Shown: positions 54,648 through 62,004 of the stretch, one piece after another
Numbering within the stretch: the first letter of the stretch is position 1
Layout of the letters: every line of letters begins with the position of its first letter
Assembly: GCF_023935105.1 (NCBI RefSeq)
Contig: NZ_CP096040.1
Span: forward strand, 4,197,001 to 4,261,000
Source of the DNA: Caulobacter segnis
Lineage (GTDB): Bacteria; Pseudomonadota; Alphaproteobacteria; Caulobacterales; Caulobacteraceae
Direction: 5' to 3'
Length of the DNA stretch: 64,000 nucleotides
Position numbers and translations under genes: made by a program
Notes under the pieces: generated by a model
Database searches by the model: none
What the model was told of the DNA's origin: nothing
What the model saw: the letters and a program-made list of their open reading frames with translations, nothing else

Positions 54648-55106
54648 ATGATCCGCAAACCCGTGATGGCCGTCGCGGCCCTCGCCGTGCTCGGTCTGGC
54701 CGCCTGTGGCGACCGTCACGACGGCATGGCCAACCCCAAGATCTGCACCGACTTCAAGGCCGCGCCCAGCGTGACGGCCGCGAGCGATCCGTCGACGCCC
54801 GTCGAGGAATGCACGCGCCGCTGGGCCTACAGCCTGGCCGGCTCGAGGGACAGCGCCGAGGTGGTGTCCGACGCCGTGGTCGCCGCCTGCGCCGCCCAGC
54901 TCAGCAAGTGGAACCAGGCCTCGCTGGGCCAGGCCGCGCCGAGCGCTGGCGAGCAGGCGCTGAGCCTGACCACCGGCCAGCCGACCAACCCGCTGGCCGA
55001 GCACAGCGCCTTCGCCCAGGGCCGCGCCCTGTTCTACGTGGTCCAGGCCCGCGCGGGCCGGTGCAGCCCGCCGCCCGTCAAGAACGGGGTTCCGGAAGGA
55101 CTCTAG
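54648..55106 (+). CDS. Small putative lipoprotein of unknown function
   Basis: The protein has 152 residues. The signal peptide ends with the lipobox LAAC (VLGLAACGDRHD), so it would be lipid-anchored in the envelope. The mature part has cysteines in KICTDFKAAP, VEECTRRWAYSL and VAACAAQLSKW, which could form disulfides. A C-terminal GRCSPPPVKNG closes it. I do not recognise the family. It is probably co-transcribed with the glycine-zipper protein 28 bp upstream. Confidence 0.75.
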   Translation: MIRKPVMAVAALAVLGLAACGDRHDGMANPKICTDFKAAPSVTAASDPSTPVEECTRRWAYSLAGSRDSAEVVSDAVVAACAAQLSKWNQASLGQAAPSAGEQALSLTTGQPTNPLAEHSAFAQGRALFYVVQARAGRCSPPPVKNGVPEGL

Positions 55107-55212
55107 GACTCGTCATCTCCCTGTGGCAGGGTCGGAGGCGGACACCGCTCCACATCGGGCACGCGCACCGCCGCCCCTGCCCTCCTGCTCTTCCACGGGG
55201 AGACCGCGAGCG

Positions 55213-55818
55213 ATGACCGCATCGATCTCGAACATCACGTTCGGCCGCCTGGCCGCGTCCGCCTTCACGCGCGACATCCAACTAGCCCACGCCTTCTACC
55301 GCGACGTGCTGGACTTCGAAAAAACCTTCCAGAACGGCGACCCGGTCGGCTTCATGATCCTGGAGAAGGACGCGGCCGAACTGCACCTCAGCCTCGTCAG
55401 GGACCACCACCCCTCGACCACCAATATCGCCCATCTGATGGTCGATAACGTGGACGCGCTGCACGACCGTCTGGTCGCCGCCGGCGTCAGGATCATCAAG
55501 TCGCTGGCCGACAAGGACTACGGCCTGCGGGCATTCGTCTTCGCCGACCCGGACGGCAATCGCATCGACGTCGGCCAGCCGACGACGCCCGCCGCGCCGC
55601 CGCGTTTCGCGAAGCGCAACATGGCCGGGGCGACCTTCGACGACGTGAACCTGGCGAACGCGGTGTTCGGCGACGTCAATCTCGCCGGCGCGCGCCTGGC
55701 CAACGTCAATCTCAGCGGCGTCTCGATCGACGACGCCAGGATCGACGGCCTGACCCTCTTCGGCATGGACATCCAGGCCCTGATCCGGGCCGAACTGGCC
55801 CGGCGACGCGGCGACTAG
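55213..55818 (+). CDS. Glyoxalase/VOC-domain protein fused to pentapeptide repeats
   Basis: The protein has 201 residues from MTASISNITFGRLAAS; the frame is open upstream but without a suitable start. Residues 1-130 form a VOC fold of the bleomycin-resistance/dioxygenase type (AHAFYRDVLDFEKTF, DPVGFMILEKDAAELHLSL, HLMVDNVDALHDRLVAAG, FADPDGNRIDVGQ). Residues about 138-190 are pentapeptide repeats (MAGATF DDVNL ANAVF GDVNL AGARL ANVNL). This combination is unusual. Pentapeptide stretches can mimic DNA or act as scaffolds; the VOC part may bind or modify a small toxic compound. Its stop overlaps the GST stop. Confidence 0.82.
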   Translation: MTASISNITFGRLAASAFTRDIQLAHAFYRDVLDFEKTFQNGDPVGFMILEKDAAELHLSLVRDHHPSTTNIAHLMVDNVDALHDRLVAAGVRIIKSLADKDYGLRAFVFADPDGNRIDVGQPTTPAAPPRFAKRNMAGATFDDVNLANAVFGDVNLAGARLANVNLSGVSIDDARIDGLTLFGMDIQALIRAELARRRGD

Positions 55819-56441
55819 CCTTTGGCGGCGCGCTCCCATTCCAGAAACTCGGGGGTCTCCAGCAGGCGCTCGGCATAGGCGCCGGCCGCGCCGGCGTCGC
55901 CGTAATCCGACAGATGGATCTCGTAGGTGCGGAAGCGCGTCGCCACCGGCGTGTAGAACGCGTCGGCGATCGACCACTCGCCCAACAGGAACGGCCCGCC
56001 CGAGCGGTTGAGCAGCTGGTTCCAGCGCTCGACGATCTTGCGGACGTCCTTCTGGGTGGCCTCGGAGATGTCCAGCTTGCGCGGCGCCTCGTTCAGCGCC
56101 ATCGGGCACTCGCCGCGCAGCGATTGGAAGCCCGAATGCATCTCGGCGGCCGCCGAACGGCCCAGGGCGCGCAAGGCCGGATCGGTCGGCCACAGCTTCG
56201 CGTCCGGAAACGTCTCGGCCAGGTATTCGCAGATCGCCAGCGAGTCCCAGACCACCAGGTCGCCGTCCTTCAACGCGGGCGCCAGCTTGCTGGGCGAATG
56301 GGCGGCGATATCGGCCGTGGTCGCGTCGCCCCGGCGCAGCGCGATCTCGATCTCCTTGAACGAAGCGCCCGTGCGCTTCAGCGCCAGCCACGGGCGCAGC
56401 GACCAGGTGGACCAGGCCTTGGTGCCGATCACGAGTTCCAT
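55815..56441 (-). CDS. Glutathione S-transferase family protein
   Basis: The protein has 208 residues with a thioredoxin-like N-terminal domain (ELVIGTKAWSTWSLRPWLALKRTG, with the catalytic-region Ser/Trp; PSKLAPALKDGDLVVWDSLAICEYLAE for glutathione binding) and an all-helical C-terminal domain from about residue 90. It belongs to the group of GSTs with a Ser/Thr near the active site. It would conjugate or reduce electrophiles with glutathione; the substrate is unknown. It converges with the VOC-pentapeptide gene; the two stop codons overlap by two bases. Confidence 0.9.
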   Translation of the reverse strand: MELVIGTKAWSTWSLRPWLALKRTGASFKEIEIALRRGDATTADIAAHSPSKLAPALKDGDLVVWDSLAICEYLAETFPDAKLWPTDPALRALGRSAAAEMHSGFQSLRGECPMALNEAPRKLDISEATQKDVRKIVERWNQLLNRSGGPFLLGEWSIADAFYTPVATRFRTYEIHLSDYGDAGAAGAYAERLLETPEFLEWERAAKG

Positions 56442-56511
56442 GACGCTCTCCTCAACGGGCGCAAATGCCGGATGGCCTTGGGCCTTAGCCTGCGTCTAAG
56501 GTGGCCTCAAC

Positions 56512-56535
56512 GATTAGAACAAATGTTCGAGGGAG
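56512..56535 (+). repeat. Shared leader sequence before MFS gene 1
   Basis: GATTAGAACAAATGTT followed by CGAGGGAG matches the sequence at 57961-57984 except at one or two positions. It contains the dyad GAACA-AA-TGTTC and runs into the ribosome-binding site. Confidence 0.7.
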
Positions 56536-56542
56536 TGAGCCC

Positions 56543-57877
56543 ATGGCGAAGGACGCGATCCCGTCCCCGGTCATCAACCCCGTGTCGACGGGTTATCGTC
56601 GCTACGCCCTGTGGGTGCTGCTGATCATCTACACCCTGAACTTCCTGGACCGGCAGGTGGTCAACATCCTGGCCGAACCGATCAAACGCGACCTTGGCCT
56701 GGCCGACTGGCAACTGGGCATGATGACCGGCCTGGCCTTCGCCGTGTTCTACACCGTGCTGGGCATCCCTATCGCGCGGATGGCCGAGACGAAGAACCGG
56801 CCCTTCATCATCGGCGCCTCGGTCGCCGCCTGGAGCGCCTTCACGGTGCTGTGCGGCTTCACCCAGAACTTCTGGCAGCTGATCCTGGCGCGGATCGGCG
56901 TGGGCGTCGGCGAGGCCGGCTGCACCCCGCCTGCCCACTCGCTGATCACCGACTACGTGCCCAAGGAGAAGCGGGCCAGCGCCATCGCCTTCTATTCGAT
57001 CGGCACGCCGCTGGGCACGCTGGCCGGCATGGCCATGGGCGGATTGATCGCCGACGCCTACGGTTGGCGCGTCGCCTTTATGGTCGCCGGCGCGCCGGGC
57101 GTGCTGTTCGCCCTGGTCGCGGCCTTCACCCTGGTCGAGCCCCGCAAGCAGATGGCCGCCGAGATGGCGGCCCGCGCGCGCTCGCAAATCAGCTTCGCGG
57201 CGGCCTTGGCGGTGCTGGCGACCAAGAAGACCTTCTGGCTGGTGGCCCTGGCCGCCTCGATCAAGGCCTTCATCGGCTATGGCCACGCGCCGTTCACCGC
57301 GTCGTTCTTCTTCCGCAACCACGGGCCCGAGCTGGCCCAGCTGGCAGCGATGTTCGGCCTGAAGTCGGCGGGCTTCCTGGGCCTGGCTCTGGGGCTGGTC
57401 GGCGGCACGGCCGGCATGATCGGCGCCTGGCTGGGCGGTGTCTTCGCCGACCGCCTGGGCGCCAAGGACCTACGCGCCTACGTCACCGTGCCGGCGATCG
57501 CCTCGCTGATCACCATCCCGATCTACATCGCCGCCGTCAGCCACCCGGCGCCGATGACCGCCATCGGCTTGCTGGCCATCAACGCCCTGCTGGCCACACT
57601 GTGGTACGGCCCGGTCTACGCCACGGCCCAAAGCATCGTCGACCCGGCCCTGCGGGCGACGGCCTCAGCCGTGCTGCTGCTGATCATCAACCTGATCGGC
57701 CTGGGCCTCGGCCCGCTGGCCGTGGGTCTGCTCAGCGACGTGCTGGCTGGCCATGTCGGCCTCGGAGAAGCCCAAGGCGTGCGTTGGGCGCTGATCGTCT
57801 CGGCCACACTGGGCCTGGCCGCCTTCGCTCTGTTCTGGGCGGCGCGGAACAGCATCCGCGAGGAGATGGTGGCCTGA
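56543..57877 (+). CDS. Spinster-type MFS transporter, first copy
   Basis: The protein has 444 residues from the ATG at 56543; an in-frame ATG at 56501 lies within the shared leader and is rejected. Twelve helices. Spinster/MFS_1 landmarks: IIYTLNFLDRQVVNILAEPIKRDLGLADWQLGMMTGLAF, GIPIARMAETKNR (motif A), ARIGVGVGEAGCTPPAHSLITDYVPKEKRASAIAFYSIGTPLGTLAG. Substrates in this group vary (lipid-like or small organic molecules) and cannot be predicted. It is followed by a paralog of the same type on the same strand, with matching leader sequences. Confidence 0.92.
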   Translation: MAKDAIPSPVINPVSTGYRRYALWVLLIIYTLNFLDRQVVNILAEPIKRDLGLADWQLGMMTGLAFAVFYTVLGIPIARMAETKNRPFIIGASVAAWSAFTVLCGFTQNFWQLILARIGVGVGEAGCTPPAHSLITDYVPKEKRASAIAFYSIGTPLGTLAGMAMGGLIADAYGWRVAFMVAGAPGVLFALVAAFTLVEPRKQMAAEMAARARSQISFAAALAVLATKKTFWLVALAASIKAFIGYGHAPFTASFFFRNHGPELAQLAAMFGLKSAGFLGLALGLVGGTAGMIGAWLGGVFADRLGAKDLRAYVTVPAIASLITIPIYIAAVSHPAPMTAIGLLAINALLATLWYGPVYATAQSIVDPALRATASAVLLLIINLIGLGLGPLAVGLLSDVLAGHVGLGEAQGVRWALIVSATLGLAAFALFWAARNSIREEMVA

Positions 57878-57960
57878 CGAAGCGCCCCCGCGCCGCGGCG
57901 TAGGGCCTTCGGAAATAGCCCCTGGCGCTTTGCCTTCCGCTCCGTCACAGTCCCCTCAAA

Positions 57961-57984
57961 GATTAGAACAAATGTTTGAAGGGA
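57961..57984 (+). repeat. Shared leader sequence before MFS gene 2
   Basis: This copy matches 56512-56535, with the dyad imperfect here (GAACAAATGTTT). It runs into the GAAGGGAG ribosome-binding site of the second MFS gene. Confidence 0.7.
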
Positions 57985-57994
57985 GAGAGTCAGG

Positions 57995-59500
57995 ATGGCC
58001 GACGCGCGTGCGTCCGGCGGCGATCGGCCGCTTTACTCAAATGGCTACAAGGCCGCGGTGCTGGGGCTCCTGCTGGCCACCTACACCTTCAACTTCATCG
58101 ACCGGACGATCATCGCCACCATCGGTCAGGCGATCAAGGTCGACCTCAAGCTGACCGACACCCAGCTGGGCCTGCTGGGCGGGCTCTATTTCGCCCTGCT
58201 CTACACCCTCCTGGGCATCCCGATCGCGCGGCTGGCCGAGCGCTGGAACCGGGTGACCATCATCTCGGTGTCGCTTGTGATCTGGTCGGGCTTCACGGCC
58301 CTGTGCGGCGCGGCCGCCAACTTCGGCCAGTTGGCCCTCTACCGCTTCGGCGTGGGCGTCGGCGAGGCCGGCTGCTCACCGCCCAGCCACTCGCTGATCA
58401 GCGATTATTACGAGCCCAAGAAGCGCGCCTCGGCCCTGTCGATCTACTCGTTCGGCATCCCGCTGGGCACCATGTTCGGCGCGGTGGCCGGCGGCTGGCT
58501 GGCCCAGGAGTTCAGCTGGCGCGTCGCCTTCGTCATCGTCGGCCTTCCGGGCCTGCTGCTGGCTCTGATCGTCAAGCTGGTGGTCAAGGAGCCGCCGCGC
58601 GGCCATTCCGAGATCGTCGAGCGGCCGCTGGAGGCCGAAGACGTGGTGGTGGAGCCCGCGCCCAAGCCGGCCTTCTCGATGGCCAACGAGTTCGCCGAAC
58701 TGTGGGCTGTCACCAAGATTCTGTTCGGCAAGTGGCCCGTGCTGCACATGGTGCTGGGCGTCACCATCGCCTCGTTCGGCTCCTATGGGTCGGGCGCGTT
58801 CGTACCGCCCTACTTCGTGCGCACCTATGGCCTGGGTCTGGCTCAGGTGGGTCTGATCGTGGGCCTGATCGGCGGCTTCTCGGCCGGGGTTGGCACCTTG
58901 GTCGGCGGCTTCCTGACCGATTGGGCCGGCAAGAAGAACGTCAAGTGGTACGCCCTGACCCCCGCCATCGGCCTGATCGTCGCCACGCCGATCTATATCG
59001 CCGCCTATCTGCAGACCAGCTGGCAAACCACCGCTCTGATCCTGCTGGTCCCCGGGATCTTCCACTACACCTATTTGGCACCGACCTTCGGCGTGGTGCA
59101 GAACTCGGTCGAGCCACGCCGCCGGGCGACGGCGACGGCCCTGCTGTTCTTCTTCCTGAACCTGATCGCCCTGGGCGGCGGGCCGGTCTTCACCGGCTGG
59201 TTGATCGATCACCTGGCGCAATTCAACTTCAACCATCCGGGCTCCAGCGGCCTGCTACACGCCCTGGGCGGCTCCTTCAGCGACCCCGGCGCCCAGAGCT
59301 TCTCGGCCAGCTGTCCCGGCGGCCTGGCGCCCAAGGGCTCCGCGCCTGAACTGGCCAAGGCTTGCGCCGGGGCCATGGCCCGCTCGACCCAGCAGGGCAT
59401 CATCGTGTCGCTGTGCTTCTACGCCTGGGCCGGCGTCCACTACGGCCTGGCCGCGATCGGCCTGGCCAAGCACATGCGCGAGAGCGCCGGGACCAAGTAA
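57995..59500 (+). CDS. Spinster-type MFS transporter, second copy
   Basis: The protein has 501 residues, paralogous to the preceding transporter: ATYTFNFIDRTIIATIGQAIKVDLKLTDTQLGLLGGLYFALLYTLLGIPIARLAERWNR (given as a region near residues 27-85), then GVGVGEAGCSPPSHSLISDYYEPKKRASALSIYSFGIPLGTMFG. It differs by an extra loop near the C-terminus (PGSSGLLHALGGSFSDPG...) with two cysteines, probably periplasmic. The tandem pair with shared leaders indicates duplication including regulation. Confidence 0.92.
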   Translation: MADARASGGDRPLYSNGYKAAVLGLLLATYTFNFIDRTIIATIGQAIKVDLKLTDTQLGLLGGLYFALLYTLLGIPIARLAERWNRVTIISVSLVIWSGFTALCGAAANFGQLALYRFGVGVGEAGCSPPSHSLISDYYEPKKRASALSIYSFGIPLGTMFGAVAGGWLAQEFSWRVAFVIVGLPGLLLALIVKLVVKEPPRGHSEIVERPLEAEDVVVEPAPKPAFSMANEFAELWAVTKILFGKWPVLHMVLGVTIASFGSYGSGAFVPPYFVRTYGLGLAQVGLIVGLIGGFSAGVGTLVGGFLTDWAGKKNVKWYALTPAIGLIVATPIYIAAYLQTSWQTTALILLVPGIFHYTYLAPTFGVVQNSVEPRRRATATALLFFFLNLIALGGGPVFTGWLIDHLAQFNFNHPGSSGLLHALGGSFSDPGAQSFSASCPGGLAPKGSAPELAKACAGAMARSTQQGIIVSLCFYAWAGVHYGLAAIGLAKHMRESAGTK

Positions 59501-59522
59501 TAAGCCTCTTCCCTTGACTCCG

Positions 59523-59550
59523 GGGGCGGTCGGGCCGAAACGGCCGCCCC
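59523..59550 (+). other. GC hairpin ending at the purB start codon
   Basis: GGGGCGG (59523-59529) pairs with CCGCCCC (59544-59550), and an alternative inner stem GGCCG-AAA-CGGCC lies at 59533-59545. The outer arm ends at the base before the ATG. No Shine-Dalgarno sequence fits between them. It may be a terminator-like hairpin of the MFS gene or a translational control element. Confidence 0.45.
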
Positions 59551-60861
59551 ATGATCAGCCGCTACGCCCGCCCCGAAGCCGCCGCCATCTGGTCCAGCCA
59601 GACCAAGTACAAGATCTGGTTCGAGATCGAGGCCCACGCCGCCGACGCCATGGCCGAGATCGGGACCATCCCGAAGCTCGCCGCCGAGACGATCTGGGAA
59701 AAGGGCCGCGACGCGGTCTGGGACAGCGACCGCATCGACGAGATCGAACGCGTCACCAAGCATGACGTCATCGCCTTCCTGACCCATGTGTCCGAGATCG
59801 TCGGTCCGGAAGCCCGCTTCCTGCACCAGGGCATGACCAGCAGCGACGTGCTGGACACGTGCTTCGCCGTGCAGCTCAGCAAGGCCACTGACCTGTTGCT
59901 GGAAGACGTCGACCTGGTTCTGGCCGCCCTGAAGCGCCGCGCGCTCGAGCACAAGATGACCGTCTGCGTCGGCCGCAGCCACGGCATCCATGCCGAACCG
60001 ATCACCTTCGGCCTGAAGCTGGCCGGCTACTACGCCGAGTTCCAGCGCGCCAAGGAGCGCCTGGCCATGGCCCGGTTCGAGATCGCCACTTGCGCGATCT
60101 CGGGCGCCGTCGGCACCTTCGCCAATGTCGACCCGCGCGTGGAACAGCACGTCGCCGACAAGATGGGCCTGGCCGTCGAGCCGGTCTCGACCCAGGTCAT
60201 CCCGCGCGACCGCCACGCGGCCTATTTCGCCGCCCTGGGCGTGGTCGCCTCGTCGGTCGAGCGCCTGGCCACCGAGATCCGCCACCTGCAGCGCACCGAG
60301 GTCCTGGAGGCCGAGGAGCCGTTCGATCCGGGCCAGAAGGGCAGCTCGGCCATGCCCCACAAGCGCAACCCGATCCTGACCGAGAACCTGACCGGCCTGG
60401 CCCGCCTGGTCCGCTCGGCCGTGGTCCCGGCGATGGAGAACGTCGCCCTCTGGCACGAGCGCGACATCAGCCACTCGTCGGTCGAGCGCGGCATCGGCCC
60501 CGACGCCACCATCCACCTCGACTTCGCCCTGCGCCGCCTGGCCGGGGTGATCGAGCGCTTCAACATCTATCCCGACAATATGGCCAAGAACCTGGACAAG
60601 CTGGGCGGCCTGGTGTTCTCGCAGCGCGTCATGCTGGCCCTGACCCAGGAAGGCGTCAGCCGCGAGGACGCCTATGCCGCCGTCCAGGGCAACGCCATGA
60701 AGGTCTGGCGCGGCGAAGGCCGCTTCATCGACTTCCTGAAGGCCGATCCGGTGGTCTCCAAGGCGCTGTCCGACAGCGTGCTCGAGGAGCTGTTCGACTA
60801 CGGCTACCACACCAAGAACGTCGACGTGATCTTCAAGCGGGTGTTCGGCGAGCAGGCCTAA
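59551..60861 (+). CDS. purB: Adenylosuccinate lyase
   Basis: The protein has 436 residues. It catalyses two fumarate-releasing steps of purine synthesis (SAICAR to AICAR and adenylosuccinate to AMP). The fumarase/aspartase superfamily signature is intact: GSSAMPHKRNPILTEN near residues 265-280. Other landmarks are RYARPEAAAIWS at the start, HDVIAFLTHVSE, GMTSSDVLDTCFAVQL and VGRSHGIHAEPITFGLKLA. It is followed 7 bp later by the DNA glycosylase gene. A hairpin abuts its start codon. Confidence 0.97.
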   Translation: MISRYARPEAAAIWSSQTKYKIWFEIEAHAADAMAEIGTIPKLAAETIWEKGRDAVWDSDRIDEIERVTKHDVIAFLTHVSEIVGPEARFLHQGMTSSDVLDTCFAVQLSKATDLLLEDVDLVLAALKRRALEHKMTVCVGRSHGIHAEPITFGLKLAGYYAEFQRAKERLAMARFEIATCAISGAVGTFANVDPRVEQHVADKMGLAVEPVSTQVIPRDRHAAYFAALGVVASSVERLATEIRHLQRTEVLEAEEPFDPGQKGSSAMPHKRNPILTENLTGLARLVRSAVVPAMENVALWHERDISHSSVERGIGPDATIHLDFALRRLAGVIERFNIYPDNMAKNLDKLGGLVFSQRVMLALTQEGVSREDAYAAVQGNAMKVWRGEGRFIDFLKADPVVSKALSDSVLEELFDYGYHTKNVDVIFKRVFGEQA

Positions 60862-60868
60862 CGCGCCA

Positions 60869-61357
60869 ATGGCGCGCAAGGCGGGCTTCCCACCGGTCGC
60901 CGACGCCAACACGCGCGTCCTGATCCTGGGCAGCCTGCCGGGCGAGGCCTCTCTGGCCGTCCAACAGTACTACGGCAATCCGAGGAACGCCTTCTGGCGG
61001 CTGATGGAGGGCGTGCTGGGCGCGTCCCTCGTCCCGCTGGCCTACGAGGCGCGGCTGGCGGCGCTGCGGGCGCATGGCGTCGGCCTGTGGGACGTAATCG
61101 CCGAGGCGGAGCGGCCAGGCAGCCTGGACGCGGCGATCCGCGATCCGGCGGCGAACGATCTGGTGAAGCTGATCGAGGGGCTGCCGGCCTTGCGGGTCGT
61201 GGCGTTCAACGGCGGGACCGCGGCGAAGCTCGGCGGGCGGCTGATCGACGAGCGCATCCCGACGATCGCCCTGCCCTCGTCTTCTCCGGCGCACGCGGCG
61301 CGGAGTTTCGAGCAAAAGGCGCAGGCTTGGAGCGCCCTCAAAACCCCTCTCTCATAG
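60869..61357 (+). CDS. Hypoxanthine-DNA glycosylase (UDG-superfamily, family 6)
   Basis: The protein has 162 residues. UDG-like motifs: ILGSLPGEASLAVQQYYGNPRNAFWRLM at about residues 19-47 (active-site region, given here in its parts ILGSLPGEAS and YYGNPRNAFW), VGLWDVIAEAERPGSLD, and LPSSSPAHAA near residue 140. The family excises deaminated adenine from DNA. Being next to purB, it links purine supply with repair of hypoxanthine. The last residues (SALKTPLS) and the stop codon are encoded by the left arm of the 61332-61540 inverted repeat. Confidence 0.9.
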   Translation: MARKAGFPPVADANTRVLILGSLPGEASLAVQQYYGNPRNAFWRLMEGVLGASLVPLAYEARLAALRAHGVGLWDVIAEAERPGSLDAAIRDPAANDLVKLIEGLPALRVVAFNGGTAAKLGGRLIDERIPTIALPSSSPAHAARSFEQKAQAWSALKTPLS

Positions 61358-61365
61358 AGAGAGGG
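61340..61365 (-). terminator. Leftward intrinsic terminator in the long inverted repeat
   Basis: On the minus strand, stem CCCTCTCT/AGAGAGGG with loop CTATG is followed by GTTTT (plus-strand AAAAC at 61340-61344). It would terminate transcripts of the cupin/oxidoreductase operon, which end at 61544. Confidence 0.7.
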
Positions 61366-61506
61366 AGGGGCCCGCGCCGAAGGCGTGGGAGGGTGAGTGG
61401 TTACGAGGTCTCCGGAGAATCCCGGATCGTCCCGCCGCGCGTTTCGTCAGAGCTCTATTCTGAGAGGGGGAAACCACTCACCCTCCCATGCTGCGCATGG
61501 GCCCCT

Positions 61507-61533
61507 CCCTCTCTCTATGAGAGAGGGATTTTT
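61507..61533 (+). terminator. Rightward intrinsic terminator in the long inverted repeat
   Basis: A 9-bp stem CCCTCTCTC/GAGAGAGGG with loop TAT (61507-61527) is followed by ATTTTT (61528-61533). It would terminate the purB-glycosylase transcript. Confidence 0.75.
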
Positions 61534-61543
61534 AGGGCGCCGC

Positions 61544-61993
61544 CTACTTCGCGCTCTTCCAGTTGATCACGTGATAGACCGCGTTCCCTGGCCCCACATT
61601 CCGCAGCGCGTGCGGGCTGTTGCTGGCGTTGAACACCACCCCGCCGGGGCCAACCTTCTTCCAGACGCCGTCCGACAGCACCTCGACCTCGCCTTCGCGG
61701 ATGATCACCAGCTCCTCGTTCGGATGGGTGTGCGGCGCGTGCGAGCTCAACCCCGGCTTCAGCGTCGTGACGTGCATCTCCAGCTCGTCGAGGGTCGCCG
61801 TCGGCGCGCGGACGAGCTGGGCGTAGGCGCCGACGTCGGTGTCGTGGAACTTGATCTCGTCCCAGCGCCACACCGACGGCCCCAGCAACGCCGGCTTGGG
61901 CGCCTGGGCGACGGCGACGCCGGCCAAGGTCAGGACCGCCGCGCCGGCGGCGATGGCGAGGTCTCGCTTGGTGATCATCCCAACACCCTTCAT
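61544..61993 (-). CDS. Exported cupin-domain protein
   Basis: The protein has 149 residues from MKGVGMITKRDLA at 61993 (AGGAAG upstream); a start at 61978 is also possible. It has an N-terminal signal (LAIAAGAAVLTLAGVAVAQ). The cupin core is visible: SSHAPHTHPNEELVIIREGEVEVL (metal-binding His cluster and Glu) and the second motif around SNSPHALRNVGPGNAVYHV. It probably binds a small metal ion or sugar in the periplasm. It is the downstream gene of an operon with two Gfo/Idh/MocA oxidoreductases, so it may be an isomerase or dioxygenase-like helper in sugar use. Confidence 0.85.
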   Translation of the reverse strand: MKGVGMITKRDLAIAAGAAVLTLAGVAVAQAPKPALLGPSVWRWDEIKFHDTDVGAYAQLVRAPTATLDELEMHVTTLKPGLSSHAPHTHPNEELVIIREGEVEVLSDGVWKKVGPGGVVFNASNSPHALRNVGPGNAVYHVINWKSAK

Positions 61994-62004
61994 GAGACGG
62001 CTTC

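Larger units (their letters stand above)
61332..61540. repeat. 209-bp long inverted repeat between convergent genes
   Basis: Two arms of about 70 bp (61332-61401 and 61471-61540) are near-perfect reverse complements, from GCGCCCT...AAAACCCCTCTCTC to GAGAGAGGG...AGGGCGC, with a mismatched patch in the middle (GCGCCGAAGGCG versus CATGCGCAGCAT complement). Each arm also folds by itself (CCCTCTCT/AGAGAGGG). It looks like a mobile or REP-type palindromic element that now forms a two-way terminator. Confidence 0.85.

Noticed and set aside
56515..56530. GAACAAATGTTC as an SOS (LexA) box.
   Set aside because: It fits the Gram-positive GAAC-N4-GTTC pattern, but alphaproteobacterial LexA uses GTTC-N7-GTTC, and the gene is a transporter. 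The second copy also breaks the dyad.
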